Below are positions 8,132 through 16,835 of a stretch of 64,000 nucleotides of DNA, in pieces. The translations under genes and the position numbers were made by a program. The DNA is from an uncultured Rubrobacteraceae bacterium (lineage in GTDB: Bacteria; Actinomycetota; Rubrobacteria; Rubrobacterales; Rubrobacteraceae). The notes below the pieces were generated by a model. The model was not told the origin of the DNA. It saw nothing but the letters and a program-made list of their open reading frames with translations, and did no database searches. The stretch covers positions 1 to 64,000 of the forward strand of contig CADCVE010000060.1 of assembly GCA_902806065.1 (NCBI GenBank), in the 5' to 3' direction. Position 1 is the stretch's first letter. Each line of letters begins with the position of its first letter.

Positions 8132-8910
8132 GCCGCGACTCCTTCCGATATTAGAGTTCCGATCCGCTCTCCTGCTATCGCTCTCGCTAGCGAACCCTGT
8201 CTGTTCCCGTTGATGATTCTCGCCTCCACCCCTGCCTTCGCGGCCACCGCCGCAGCCCGCAGCTTCGGCACCATCCCCCCAACCGCGAGTCCACTCCTTA
8301 CGTACCCTTCGCACTCCTCCGGTCCGAGAGCCGAGACCGCCTCCCCACCCTTTAACAACCCGTCCACATCCGTGAGGAAGAACAGATGCCCCGCCCCCAG
8401 ACCCACTGCGAGCGCCGCCGCCGCCGAATCGGCATTAACGTTGTACGCCCCCTCCGGCCCGAGTCCCACCGGCGCGATCACCGGTACGAACCCGCCCGTC
8501 CACAGCGTCTCGACCAAACGAGGCTCCACCTTCGCCACGCTACCCACACGCCCGAGGCCCGGCAGCGGCTCGACGTGCAAGATCGGACCATCCGTCCCGG
8601 AGATACCGGCCGCCGGAACGCCCATCGTGTATAGCTCCCGGACGAGCGCCTTGTTGACCTCGCCCGCGAAGACCATCTCCGCGACCGTCATCGTCGCCTC
8701 GTCCGTGACCCGCAAACCCTCGCGAAACTCGGTCGGGATACCTAGAGCCTCAAGCATCCGAGTGAGTTGCTGGCCGCCACCGTGCACGAGCGCTACCGGT
8801 ACGGGAGGCTCCCCGGCGAGCAGACCTGACAAATCCTCTAGAGCGCCCCCCGCAAGCGCGCCACCACCTATCTTTACAACGACCGGCCTGACCATACGCG
8901 TGTCACTCAC
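8128..8910 (-). CDS. argB: Acetylglutamate kinase
   Basis: The 260-residue amino-acid kinase phosphorylates N-acetylglutamate, the second arginine step. It shows the N-terminal VVVKIGGGAL nucleotide loop, the second glycine-rich loop VHGGGQQLTRML, the substrate region FREGLRVTDEATM, NVNADSAAAALA, and the ATP-site FLTDVDGLL. Length is slightly below the roughly 280-300 residues of arginine-sensitive enzymes, which carry an extra N-terminal helix. None is visible here, so feedback inhibition by arginine may be weak or absent; this is inference. Its ATG overlaps the argJ stop and its stop overlaps the argD start, both by four bases. Confidence 0.94.
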   Translation of the reverse strand: MSDTRMVRPVVVKIGGGALAGGALEDLSGLLAGEPPVPVALVHGGGQQLTRMLEALGIPTEFREGLRVTDEATMTVAEMVFAGEVNKALVRELYTMGVPAAGISGTDGPILHVEPLPGLGRVGSVAKVEPRLVETLWTGGFVPVIAPVGLGPEGAYNVNADSAAAALAVGLGAGHLFFLTDVDGLLKGGEAVSALGPEECEGYVRSGLAVGGMVPKLRAAAVAAKAGVEARIINGNRQGSLARAIAGERIGTLISEGVAA

Positions 8911-10130
8911 GAGCGGTAGTTCCCGTTTATCTTCACGTACTCCCCGGTGAGGTCGCAGCCCCAGGCAGTTGCGGAAGCCGCGCCCTCCGAAAGGTGCGCC
9001 GTAACCACGATCTCGTCACCGGCGAGGGCCGCGTTTGCCTCCACCGCGTCATGCTCCACTGGCTCCCCGTGAGCGAAGACCTTGATGGGGCCGAAGTAAA
9101 GGTCTACGCTCTCCGGGTCGAAAGGGACTCCCGAGTAGCCCATAGCGTTCAATACCCGACCCCAGTTGGCGTCCTGGCCGTGGACAGCGGCCTTGAATAG
9201 ACTGCTTCCGACTACCGTTTTGGCGAGTGTCGCGGCTTGTGCCTCGCTCTCCGCTCCCTCCACGACCATCTCGATAAGCTTCGTCGCCCCCTCGCCGTCA
9301 CGCGCGATCTCTTTGGCTAGCTCTCGCATCACGGCCTCCACGGCTTCCTCAAATGCCGGGACATCAGGAGAAGGTTGCGTAAGCAACTCGTTCTCGGCGG
9401 CGCCGCTCGCCATCAGGAGCACTGTGTCGTTTGGGGAGGTGTCGCCATCGACGGTGATGCGATTGAAGGACCTCTCCGTCGCCCTGCTCAGGACACCTTG
9501 CAGACACTCTTTCTCTATGGCGGCGTCGGTGGTGACGAAGGCGAGCATGGTCGCCATGTTCGGGTGGATCATCCCGCTACCCTTCGCCGCACCGCCGACC
9601 GTTACTGTCCTCCCGCCGATCTCTACCGTCGCCACAGCCTCTTTGGTACGCGTGTCGGTGGTCAAAATAGCCTCGGCGAAACCGGAGCCATCGTCACTCA
9701 AAGATGATGCCGCGTCCTTTGTGCCAGCCTCTATGCGGTCCATGGGGAGATGCTCTCCGATAACGCCGGTCGATGCGACGGCAACCTCTCCGGGCTCGAT
9801 CCCCAACTCCGCCGCCGCGAGCGCCTGCATCTTGTAGGCGTTTTCCAGGCCCTTCTTTCCCGTGGCCGCGTTGGCGACGCCGCTGTTGACGACTACCGCC
9901 CTTACGTTCCCGCTCTCGACCGCCTCCCGCGTCACGAGCAGCGGGGCCGACTTGAGCGTGTTCGTCGTGCCGACCATCGTTGCAGTACACCCGGGAGCAC
10001 CGGAGAACAGGAGGCCGAGATCCCGTCGCCCGCTATACCGTATCCCGCAAGAGACCCCGGCCGCCATAAACCCCGCCGCCGTTACCCCGTCCTTCGTTAG
10101 CTTTATTCCGATTTCTGGATTTTTATTCAT
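8907..10130 (-). CDS. argJ: Bifunctional glutamate N-acetyltransferase / ornithine acetyltransferase
   Basis: The 407-residue ArgJ transfers the acetyl group from acetylornithine to glutamate, giving the cyclic arginine route. The self-cleavage site is visible in GMIHPNMATMLAF: the precursor is cut before the threonine of ATML, which becomes the nucleophile of the beta subunit. GCTATMVGTTNT and VNSGVANAATG form the oxyanion and substrate regions. The ATG at 10130 sits within a sequence resembling an ARG box. First gene of the leftward arg operon. No argA/argE is visible in the window, consistent with the cyclic pathway. Confidence 0.95.
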   Translation of the reverse strand: MNKNPEIGIKLTKDGVTAAGFMAAGVSCGIRYSGRRDLGLLFSGAPGCTATMVGTTNTLKSAPLLVTREAVESGNVRAVVVNSGVANAATGKKGLENAYKMQALAAAELGIEPGEVAVASTGVIGEHLPMDRIEAGTKDAASSLSDDGSGFAEAILTTDTRTKEAVATVEIGGRTVTVGGAAKGSGMIHPNMATMLAFVTTDAAIEKECLQGVLSRATERSFNRITVDGDTSPNDTVLLMASGAAENELLTQPSPDVPAFEEAVEAVMRELAKEIARDGEGATKLIEMVVEGAESEAQAATLAKTVVGSSLFKAAVHGQDANWGRVLNAMGYSGVPFDPESVDLYFGPIKVFAHGEPVEHDAVEANAALAGDEIVVTAHLSEGAASATAWGCDLTGEYVKINGNYRS

Positions 10131-10133
10131 CGC
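10113..10133 (-). promoter_or_regulatory. Putative ARG box overlapping the argJ start
   Basis: On the minus strand the sequence ATGAATAAAAATCCA matches the Gram-positive ARG box (CATGAATAAAAATKCA) at nearly every position. It includes the argJ start codon. Known in other bacteria: ArgR bound at such boxes represses arginine genes when arginine is plentiful. Confidence 0.6.
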
Positions 10134-10174
10134 TGGTTGCTATTGTCGCACCCGCGCACGAGGGGGTCAACCGT

Positions 10175-10196
10175 TTTATTCAATAACTTGAATAAA
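10175..10196. promoter_or_regulatory. Palindromic ArgR operator candidate between argJ and argC
   Basis: TTTATTCAA and TTGAATAAA form a perfect 9-bp inverted repeat around TAAC. The half sites ATTCA and TGAAT are those of ARG boxes, but they face outward, as expected for the inner halves of two adjacent boxes. The site lies 19 bases upstream of argC and 45 upstream of argJ, so it can serve both operons. Confidence 0.65.
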
Positions 10197-10214
10197 TATC
10201 CGACGGGTGGTGTA

Positions 10215-11258
10215 ATGCGTGGCATGGGGCTAAACGTAGGCATTTACGGTGGGAGTGGGTACGCGGGTTCTGAGTTGGTGCGTTTGCTCTCCGGTCATCC
10301 GGAGGTGGGGGGGATGAGCGTCGCTTCGCGGGGGTATGCCGGGCAGGCTGTTGCCGAGGTTTATCCACATCTCGCGGTCGAAGAGGTTTATGTCGAGCCG
10401 GGGCGGGTGGACGCTTCTTCGCTCGACGTCGCGTTCGTTGCTTATCCGCATATGGAGAGTGCTGGTGTGGTGCGGGACTTGCTCGAGGCGGGGACGAGGC
10501 TCGTCGTGGATCTCTCGGCGGATTTCCGGCTCAAGGAAGTGGCTCTGTATAACGAGTGGTATGGGGAGCATCCCGTACCTGAGTTGTTAGAGGAGGCGCA
10601 CTACGGGTTGCCGGAGGTCTTTGGGGCTTCCGGGGGCAGGCTGGTAGCCAATCCGGGCTGTTATCCGACGGCGGCGGTGCTGGCACTCGCGCCGGTGGTG
10701 AAGAGGTTGAGGGTTTCGTCGGTCTCTATTAATGCTTTGAGCGGCGTAAGTGGAGCGGGGGCGAAACCGAGTACGAAGACGCACTTTGTCTCCGCCAACG
10801 AGAACGTCTCGCCTTACGGGTTGACGGATGGGTCGCCGCGACACAGGCACACGCCGGAGATAGAGGCTGTTCTGCGGCAGGTCGCGGGTGAAGCTCGGGT
10901 ACCGGAGGTGACTTTTATACCTCATCTGTTGCCGATCTCACGGGGAGAGTTGGAGACGATCTTCGTAGAGTTGGAAGATCCGGGGGAGTTGCCGGAGACC
11001 CGTGAAGTCCTGGACTGGTATGCGGAGGATTATGAGGGGTGGGCTTTCGTGGAAGCGCAGAGGGAGGCACCCCAGATCTCGCACGTCGTGAATACCAACC
11101 GGGCGAGGTTATCGGCTGCGGTGGATCGTAGGGCCGGGAAGCTGGTGCTCTTCGCGGCGCTGGACAACCTGCTCAAGGGAGCGTCCGGGGCGGCGGTCCA
11201 GAACATGAATCTGGCCCTTGGATATCCGGAGGATGCCGGGCTCGAGTATTTGAAGTGA
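10215..11258 (+). CDS. argC: N-acetyl-gamma-glutamyl-phosphate reductase
   Basis: NADPH-dependent reductase of the third arginine step, 347 residues from ATG 10215 (MRGMGLNVGIYGGSGYAG). The dinucleotide fold starts with GIYGGSGYAGSELVRLL, the catalytic cysteine is in VANPGCYPTAAVLAL, and GVSGAGAKPS and the C-terminal NLLKGASGAAVQNMNLALG are family signatures. An upstream continuation of the frame runs through the operator and is rejected as coding. It begins the rightward arg operon (argC, argR, GNAT, argG), divergent from argJ and presumably repressed by ArgR. Confidence 0.94.
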   Translation: MRGMGLNVGIYGGSGYAGSELVRLLSGHPEVGGMSVASRGYAGQAVAEVYPHLAVEEVYVEPGRVDASSLDVAFVAYPHMESAGVVRDLLEAGTRLVVDLSADFRLKEVALYNEWYGEHPVPELLEEAHYGLPEVFGASGGRLVANPGCYPTAAVLALAPVVKRLRVSSVSINALSGVSGAGAKPSTKTHFVSANENVSPYGLTDGSPRHRHTPEIEAVLRQVAGEARVPEVTFIPHLLPISRGELETIFVELEDPGELPETREVLDWYAEDYEGWAFVEAQREAPQISHVVNTNRARLSAAVDRRAGKLVLFAALDNLLKGASGAAVQNMNLALGYPEDAGLEYLK

Positions 11259-11276
11259 AGTAGTAGGAGGCAAAGG

Positions 11277-11756
11277 ATGGGGAAGACACTTTCGAACGTG
11301 GACAAGGGGACGCGCCAGGACCTCATAATCAGGCTCATCTCCGAGCAGCCGCTCGGGACACAGCAAGACGTGGTCGCGGCGCTCTCGGGCGTAGGGGTCG
11401 AAGTGGGGCAGGCGACGGTGAGCCGGGATCTCGCCGAGTTAGGAGTTCTAAAGGTGGGCAACCGTTATCTGGCGCTGCCGCACGAGCCGGGCGCGGCGGG
11501 GATAGAGGTCCTGCCGAGCTTCGTGCTCGGCATCACCCCGGCGCAGAACCTCGTCATGATACAGACCCGTGACGGGACCGCCGGGGCGGTAGCCAACGTC
11601 CTGGACAGGGTCAAGGGGTTGAAGATCGTCGGCACCATCGCCGGGCAGGATACGGTGATGGCCGTAGCGCCCGACAACGCCGCAGCCGAGGAGATCGCCG
11701 ACCTCGTCGCCGACGTCTGCCGGGCCAAGACCCGCCCCGCCGGTAACGTCGAGTAG
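11277..11756 (+). CDS. argR: Arginine repressor ArgR
   Basis: The 159-residue regulator has an N-terminal winged helix (residues about 10-75, with QATVSRDLAELGVLKV as the recognition region) and a C-terminal arginine-binding hexamerisation domain. The core motif reads GTIAGQDTVMAVA; most ArgR proteins have GDDT here, where the two aspartates contact arginine. The second Asp is kept and the first is Gln. The family binds ARG boxes as a hexamer with arginine as corepressor. AGGAGG precedes the ATG at 11277. It lies inside the operon it presumably controls, so autoregulation is expected. Confidence 0.93.
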   Translation: MGKTLSNVDKGTRQDLIIRLISEQPLGTQQDVVAALSGVGVEVGQATVSRDLAELGVLKVGNRYLALPHEPGAAGIEVLPSFVLGITPAQNLVMIQTRDGTAGAVANVLDRVKGLKIVGTIAGQDTVMAVAPDNAAAEEIADLVADVCRAKTRPAGNVE

Positions 11757-11763
11757 CCCGACC

Positions 11764-12300
11764 GTGGCCGCTCGGATACCGTGGCCGGTGCGGCCGGGTG
11801 AGCCGGAGGATCTCCCCTTTCTTTGGGAGATGCTTTACGAGGCCGCGCATCATCGGCCTTTGTCTGATCTCTCGATCTCGCGCTACCTCGACGGTTGGGG
11901 TAGACCGGGCGATGCTGCCGTGGTGGCTCTCGACCCCGACGGCGGCCGTAAGGTAGGAGCCGCCTGGTACCGTCTGATGCCCGCTGGCAACCCTGGCTAC
12001 GGCTTCGTGGATGTCTCGACACCCGAGCTTGCTATCGCCGTCGTTCCAGACCGTCGCGGCATCGGCGTGGGAAGAGCGTTGCTGCGCGCTCTCCTGGGTA
12101 CGGCAAGATCACGGGACTTGAAGGCGTTGAGCTTGAGCGTCCTGCGTGACAACCTGGCCGCCGTCAGGCTCTATGAGGAAAACGACTTTGTCAGGCTCTC
12201 CGACCTCGACTCAGAGTTCCCTTCCTGGGTTATGAGGGCTGGACTTTCCACTGTCGAAGCGTGGCCTGGAGCCGTGCAAACGAACGGCGCGCAAACCTAG
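11764..12300 (+). CDS. GNAT-family N-acetyltransferase in the arg operon
   Basis: The 178-residue protein has the acetyl-CoA binding motif A of the GNAT fold (AIAVVPDRRGIGVGRALLRALL) and the following NLAAVRLYEENDF motif B. GTG 11764 is seven bases past the argR stop, within the operon. The acceptor substrate cannot be read from the sequence. Its position between argR and argG raises the idea of a role in arginine metabolism, such as glutamate acetylation, but its N-terminal half (LPFLWEMLYEAAHHRPL) resembles general GNAT proteins more than known acetylglutamate synthases. ArgJ already supplies acetylglutamate. Confidence 0.85.
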   Translation: MAARIPWPVRPGEPEDLPFLWEMLYEAAHHRPLSDLSISRYLDGWGRPGDAAVVALDPDGGRKVGAAWYRLMPAGNPGYGFVDVSTPELAIAVVPDRRGIGVGRALLRALLGTARSRDLKALSLSVLRDNLAAVRLYEENDFVRLSDLDSEFPSWVMRAGLSTVEAWPGAVQTNGAQT

Positions 12301-12318
12301 TAGACATTTGGAGGAACG

Positions 12319-13545
12319 ATGACGCTAAACGGTAAAAAGGTCGTGCTTGCTTACTCGGGTGGGCTGGACACCTCGGTGTGTGTAAAGTGGCTGGAGCAGC
12401 AAGGCGCCGAGCCGTACGCGTTGTATCTGGACCTCGGCCAGGGCGAGCCCGCCGACGACGTGAGGGCGAAGGCTCTGAAGATAGGTGCCGCCGACGCGTT
12501 CGTGCGCGACGCGAGGGCTGAGTTCGTCGAGGAGTATGTCGCGCCCGCTATAAAGGCGAACGCGCTGTACGGTGGGAAGTACCCGTTGTTCACGGCTCTC
12601 GGGCGTCCCCTTATCGCGAAGAAACTGGTAGAGGTGGCGCGGGAGGTGGGGGCGAGTCACATAGCTCACGGTTCCACGGGGAAGGGCAACGATCAGGTGC
12701 GCTTCGACGTAACGACCGCCTCCATAGCCCCGGACCTGACGGTCGTAGCACCTGTGCGTGACTGGAACATGAGTCGCCCGGAGGAGATGGCCTACGCCGA
12801 GGAGCATGGCATCCCCGTCCCAGTATCCAAGAAGTCTCCCTATAGCGTGGATGAGAACCTCTTCGGCCGCTCCATCGAGGCAGGACCGCTGGAGGACCCA
12901 GACCACGAGCCGACGGAGGACGTCTTCGCCCTCACCGTCGCTCCAGAGGAGGCCCCGAACGAGGCCGAGTACGTCGAGATCGGCTTCTCCGAGGGGCTTC
13001 CGGTGAGCCTCAACGACGTGGGGCTGCCGCTCGTCGAGCTAATTACGGAGTTGAATCGTATCGCCGGGACGCATGGGGTCGGGCGTATAGACATGATCGA
13101 AGACAGGTTAGTCGGCATAAAGAGTCGTGAGATCTACGAATGTCCCGCTGCCCTCACCATCATCCAGGCTCACAAAGAACTCGAAACGATGACCCTCACC
13201 AAAGACATTCTGCGTTTCAAGGCGACCGTCGAACAGCGTTACGCCGAGCTTACCTACGACGGCCTGTGGTTCACGCCCCTGAAATCCGCCCTCGATGCTT
13301 TCGTTTCGGAGACTCAGAAGGCCGTTACGGGCTCGGTGCGGCTCAAGCTGTACAAGGGGTCCAGCACGGTTGTGGGACGTACGGCTCCGAAGGGGCTCTA
13401 CAGTAAGGAGCTAGCCACCTACGACCCGAACAGTACCTTCGACGAGGCGGCGGCAGCCGGCTTCATCGCGCTCTGGGGTCTACCGGCGCGGCAGTGGGCC
13501 GGGGTACACGGGGGGATAGAGCAAGAGAGTTCGGCCGCGAAGTAG
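12319..13545 (+). CDS. argG: Argininosuccinate synthase
   Basis: The 408-residue enzyme joins citrulline and aspartate using ATP. The ATP pyrophosphatase loop [16 protein letters not shown] is at residues 9-24; [14 protein letters not shown] and the [15 protein letters not shown] region are also typical. GGAGG precedes the ATG. It closes the rightward arg operon. The usual partner argH (argininosuccinate lyase) is absent; the next gene is an unrelated macrodomain protein, so argH must lie elsewhere. Confidence 0.96.
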   Translation: MTLNGKKVVLAYSGGLDTSVCVKWLEQQGAEPYALYLDLGQGEPADDVRAKALKIGAADAFVRDARAEFVEEYVAPAIKANALYGGKYPLFTALGRPLIAKKLVEVAREVGASHIAHGSTGKGNDQVRFDVTTASIAPDLTVVAPVRDWNMSRPEEMAYAEEHGIPVPVSKKSPYSVDENLFGRSIEAGPLEDPDHEPTEDVFALTVAPEEAPNEAEYVEIGFSEGLPVSLNDVGLPLVELITELNRIAGTHGVGRIDMIEDRLVGIKSREIYECPAALTIIQAHKELETMTLTKDILRFKATVEQRYAELTYDGLWFTPLKSALDAFVSETQKAVTGSVRLKLYKGSSTVVGRTAPKGLYSKELATYDPNSTFDEAAAAGFIALWGLPARQWAGVHGGIEQESSAAK

Positions 13546-13573
13546 CCGGGCCGGAAGGGAATTACTACCCAAG

Positions 13574-14119
13574 ATGCGGACTGCTGCTATCGGAGCCACG
13601 CGCCTTGAACTGGTGCGCGGCGATATTACGGATCAGGACACGGATGCGATCGTCAACGCGGCCAACCGGGGGCTCTCGGGTGGGGGCGGGGTGGATGGCG
13701 CGATCCATCGTGCTGGCGGGCCACGCATCATGCAGGAGTGCCGGAAGATAGGAGGGTGCCCAACAGGCGAAGCACGGATCACCTCGGGCGGCGACCTCGA
13801 AGCCCGCTACGTCATCCATGCCGTAGGACCAGTCTACAACGACGGTGTCTCCGGCGAAGACCGCCTTCTTGCGAGTGCCTACCGCGACAGCCTGCGCCTC
13901 GCCATGGAGAACGGCCTCCGGAGCGTAGCGTTCCCCTCGCTCTCGACCGGAGCATACCGCTACCCTCTACGCGACGCGGCGCGTGTCGCCCTGGAAACAG
14001 CCATCGAATTCGTGAAGACCGAACGGCACGATCTGGAACTGGTGCGCTTCGTCCTGTTCGACGAGCGCGGCCTCGAAGAGTTCGAGCGGGCGCTCGACCG
14101 CCTCACGACGGAGCACTAA
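13574..14119 (+). CDS. Macrodomain protein (O-acetyl-ADP-ribose deacetylase type)
   Basis: The 181-residue single macrodomain contains [26 protein letters not shown], the ADP-ribose binding Asn and glycine-rich loop, here at residues about 26-50, and [13 protein letters not shown], the second phosphate loop. Such proteins bind ADP-ribose and in YmdB-like members hydrolyse O-acetyl-ADP-ribose or remove ADP-ribose from proteins. It starts 28 bases after argG and six bases before the ArsC-like gene, so may be a late member of the arg transcript. Which ADP-ribose substrate it uses cannot be told. Confidence 0.9.
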   Translation: MRTAAIGATRLELVRGDITDQDTDAIVNAANRGLSGGGGVDGAIHRAGGPRIMQECRKIGGCPTGEARITSGGDLEARYVIHAVGPVYNDGVSGEDRLLASAYRDSLRLAMENGLRSVAFPSLSTGAYRYPLRDAARVALETAIEFVKTERHDLELVRFVLFDERGLEEFERALDRLTTEH

Positions 14120-14124
14120 AGGCC

Positions 14125-14571
14125 GTGAGCGTTCCAGGAGCCAGCGTACCTTCTCGCCCGAAAATACTATTCCTTTGCACCCACAACTCCGCGCGCTCGC
14201 AGATGGCCGAGGGGCTGCTGCGGCATCTCGCTGGAGACCGGTTCGAGGTTCACAGTGCCGGCACCGAGGCCACGTTTGTCAGGCCGGAGGCGGTTCGGGT
14301 AATGGCCGAGGTCGGGGCGGATATCTCCGGGCAGGAGTCGAAGACGTTGGATCAGTATTTGGGAGAGTCTTTCGAGTACGTGATCACCGTATGTGATGAC
14401 GCCAATGAAGCCTGTCCCGTCTTCCCTGGAGCAAGGAACCGTCTGCACTGGTCCTTCGAGGACCCATCACGGGCTACCGGCGCCGACGAGGAGCGCCTGG
14501 AGGTGTTCCGGCGGGTGCGCGATAGGATCCGTTCGCGTATCCAGAAAGAGCTGGTTGCGGTAGAGGCGTGA
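14125..14571 (+). CDS. Low-molecular-weight phosphatase / ArsC-like arsenate reductase
   Basis: The 148-residue protein has the phosphate loop LCTHNSARS (CX5R with Ser) at residues about 19-26 and the acidic HWSFEDPS motif with the general acid Asp. This fits the thioredoxin-linked arsenate reductase branch of the LMW tyrosine phosphatase fold. The downstream cysteine in VCDDANEACPVF corresponds to the redox relay. GTG 14125 is taken as start because it lies six bases after the macrodomain stop. No arsenic transporter or ArsR regulator is adjacent, so a role in arsenate detoxification is probable but not certain. Confidence 0.82.
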   Translation: MSVPGASVPSRPKILFLCTHNSARSQMAEGLLRHLAGDRFEVHSAGTEATFVRPEAVRVMAEVGADISGQESKTLDQYLGESFEYVITVCDDANEACPVFPGARNRLHWSFEDPSRATGADEERLEVFRRVRDRIRSRIQKELVAVEA

Positions 14572-14588
14572 CGGTGAACAGACCGCTC

Positions 14589-16835
14589 CTATCCGCGAAC
14601 CTTCTGAGTCTCCTTTAGCCTCTCCGCAGCGGCCAGGGCATCGGGCTCAAGGTTGCCGAACTCCTCGGCCATCTCTGCTGGGACGGCGTTGCGGAAGCGG
14701 GCGTACAGGTAGATCTCCCCGAGCCGCGCCACCCCCGGTTCTTCTAACTCCCTAGCCGCCCTCCGCGAGAATTCCTCCGGTGTCTCGTCCTTCTCGCGGA
14801 CGACGCCTGCCTCCTCGAAGGCCGAGGTGATCGCCTTGTAGCGGCTGTAGAGCCGGGCGTCGGAGACCTTGATGGAGCGCTGCGGGTTCAGCGAAGCTCT
14901 GCGGCGTATCAGCGCTAGCCGTTTGCGCCCGTAGATAAACGCGAGTGATGCTCCGCCGAGGAGGCAGGCGGCGATTATAATGCTCGCCGGGTCGAGGCTC
15001 GCGACGCCACGCATCAGGGAGCCGACGGGCTTGAGGGCGGGGCCGATCACCTCGCCGGCCTTGCCCGCTATGAAGCCGAAGGCCTGGCCGCCCTGCATGT
15101 TGCCGGTGTCCCTGTACTCCCACGGTGTCGAGTCGTAGCCCGGAGTCGGGTCGAAGGTAGACCAACCGTAACCGGGGAAGTACACCTCGACCCACGCGTG
15201 GGCAAAGGAGGCCTTGACTTCGTAGAGCCCGGTGAACGGGTTGTACTCGCCGGAGGTATAGCCGGTGGCGATGCGTGCCGGGATACCCAGAGATCTGGCC
15301 ATCACCGCGAGCGAAGAGCTGAACTGCTCGCAGTAGCCGCGCTGCTCCTCGAAGAGGAAGTACTCGACGGCGTCCATGTCCTTGCTCTGCGGCGGGATGG
15401 AGAGGTCGTAAGGGTAGCCGTTCTGCAGGTGGTCGGTAAGCGCGAGCATCGCGTCGTAGGGGTTGGAGGTGCCTTCGGTCAGCTCTTTCGCCAGAGCTCG
15501 GGTACGTTCCTGGCCCTCGGGGGGGAGCTGGAGGTACTTGTCTTTGAGGCCTTGCGCGTAATCTGTGCCAGCTCTCTGGAGCTCCTGCGGCGAGGTGTTG
15601 GGAACCTGGGAGATCACGGAATACGTGCTGCCTTCGGGGATCTCGTACGGGGCACGCAGGGAGTTGTACTGGTCGACCTTTACGCTGCTCGCCGGGAAGA
15701 AGAGTGTCTCGGGTCGGTAGGAGCCGAAGATGACGTTCGGGGAGTCTTTCTCGATGTAGAAGACCTGGGCGACCTGCCGCGACGGTCCCTGGCGAGGCTC
15801 GGAACCGCGGACGAGGTTCAGGTCGTAGCGGGGGCCGTCCGCGTCCAGCTCCTCGGCGTCGTCTTCGCTCGCGGAGATCTCCCAACCCTTCCCGTTGTAC
15901 TCGTCGAAGACGACGCCGCGGTACGGCACCGGCTCCTGGCTCTTGACCTTCATCACGACCTCGTCCGAGAGTCTCCCGCGCGACCTGAGGTCCATGTACG
16001 GGTTGAAGCCGTGGTAGGAGTCCGGCGAGATGTTCTGCGGCGGCGCGGAGAACGGGTCTCCACCCTCGGGCGGCTCGTAGTAGGGGTTCTGGACGCCCCC
16101 GGGGAAGTCGCCCTGTATCTGCTGGAAGAAGCTGGTCGGCATCATCGTCACGTTCATCCCCTGCCTCTGCGGCAAGAGGGCGAAGCACAAGAAACCGAGT
16201 GCGAGCACCGCCAGAGCACTGGGGACGACGACGCCTTTTACGAGCCCCCGGCTCCCCGTCGTACTCTCGCCCGCTCTCTCGCGGGCCTGGGAGAGGTGCA
16301 TTTGGGTCATGGCGCCCGAGGCGCAGAACAGGAAGGCGAGGACGAAGAGGCCGTACCACAGGTTCGTGGACAGGACGGCGCCGACGGCCAGTAGGATCAG
16401 ACCGCTCAGCAACGAGTACGTGAGGTCTTTTCGAGCGGGCAGGTCGAAGGCATGTATGACCTGCACCCACAGAAAGAGCCTCGCGAGCGGCACCCGCGTG
16501 TCGTAGAGCGAGGAGAGAGCCTCCCGGAAAAAGACCGCCAGCAACGCCAGCGCGAAGAACGCGAGCATCACCTTGATCAAGTAGTTCTTCTCCCGGCGCC
16601 GGTTGTAGCTCACCGCGAATGCGACCACCGTAAGGAACGGCACGAGGAGGCCGGTCAGGACGTCGAAGTAGCCGCTCGTCAGCACCGCGACCTCGCCGAC
16701 GAGAACCGCCGCGAGCACCCACGCTCGCACTGCCACCGAGTCCTCCGGCGGCCGTTTACGTGCCCTGGGGAGTCCCGAGGTGAGGCTCGCGGGCAACTCG
16801 AGCTTCGGTATCCGCAACCTCATGCGATCCTCCAC
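14589..16835 (-). CDS. TgpA-type membrane transglutaminase-like protein
   Basis: The 748-residue protein has about six N-terminal membrane helices (roughly residues 30-230), an extracytoplasmic transglutaminase core and a C-terminal helix followed by a DUF4129-type tail. The papain-like triad is visible: Cys in RGYCEQFSSSLAVMARSLG, His in SFAHAWVEVYFPGYG, Asp in FDPTPG. It is the last gene of a MoxR / DUF58 / transglutaminase cluster, an arrangement very common in actinobacteria. It overlaps the DUF58 gene by 16 bases. The biochemical substrate is unknown; a surface protein- or peptide-modifying role is inferred from topology. Confidence 0.9.
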   Translation of the reverse strand: MEDRMRLRIPKLELPASLTSGLPRARKRPPEDSVAVRAWVLAAVLVGEVAVLTSGYFDVLTGLLVPFLTVVAFAVSYNRRREKNYLIKVMLAFFALALLAVFFREALSSLYDTRVPLARLFLWVQVIHAFDLPARKDLTYSLLSGLILLAVGAVLSTNLWYGLFVLAFLFCASGAMTQMHLSQARERAGESTTGSRGLVKGVVVPSALAVLALGFLCFALLPQRQGMNVTMMPTSFFQQIQGDFPGGVQNPYYEPPEGGDPFSAPPQNISPDSYHGFNPYMDLRSRGRLSDEVVMKVKSQEPVPYRGVVFDEYNGKGWEISASEDDAEELDADGPRYDLNLVRGSEPRQGPSRQVAQVFYIEKDSPNVIFGSYRPETLFFPASSVKVDQYNSLRAPYEIPEGSTYSVISQVPNTSPQELQRAGTDYAQGLKDKYLQLPPEGQERTRALAKELTEGTSNPYDAMLALTDHLQNGYPYDLSIPPQSKDMDAVEYFLFEEQRGYCEQFSSSLAVMARSLGIPARIATGYTSGEYNPFTGLYEVKASFAHAWVEVYFPGYGWSTFDPTPGYDSTPWEYRDTGNMQGGQAFGFIAGKAGEVIGPALKPVGSLMRGVASLDPASIIIAACLLGGASLAFIYGRKRLALIRRRASLNPQRSIKVSDARLYSRYKAITSAFEEAGVVREKDETPEEFSRRAARELEEPGVARLGEIYLYARFRNAVPAEMAEEFGNLEPDALAAAERLKETQKVRG

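Noticed and set aside
15198-16394. 398-codon plus-strand frame over the transglutaminase gene
   Set aside because: Antisense shadow; no family features or ribosome site.
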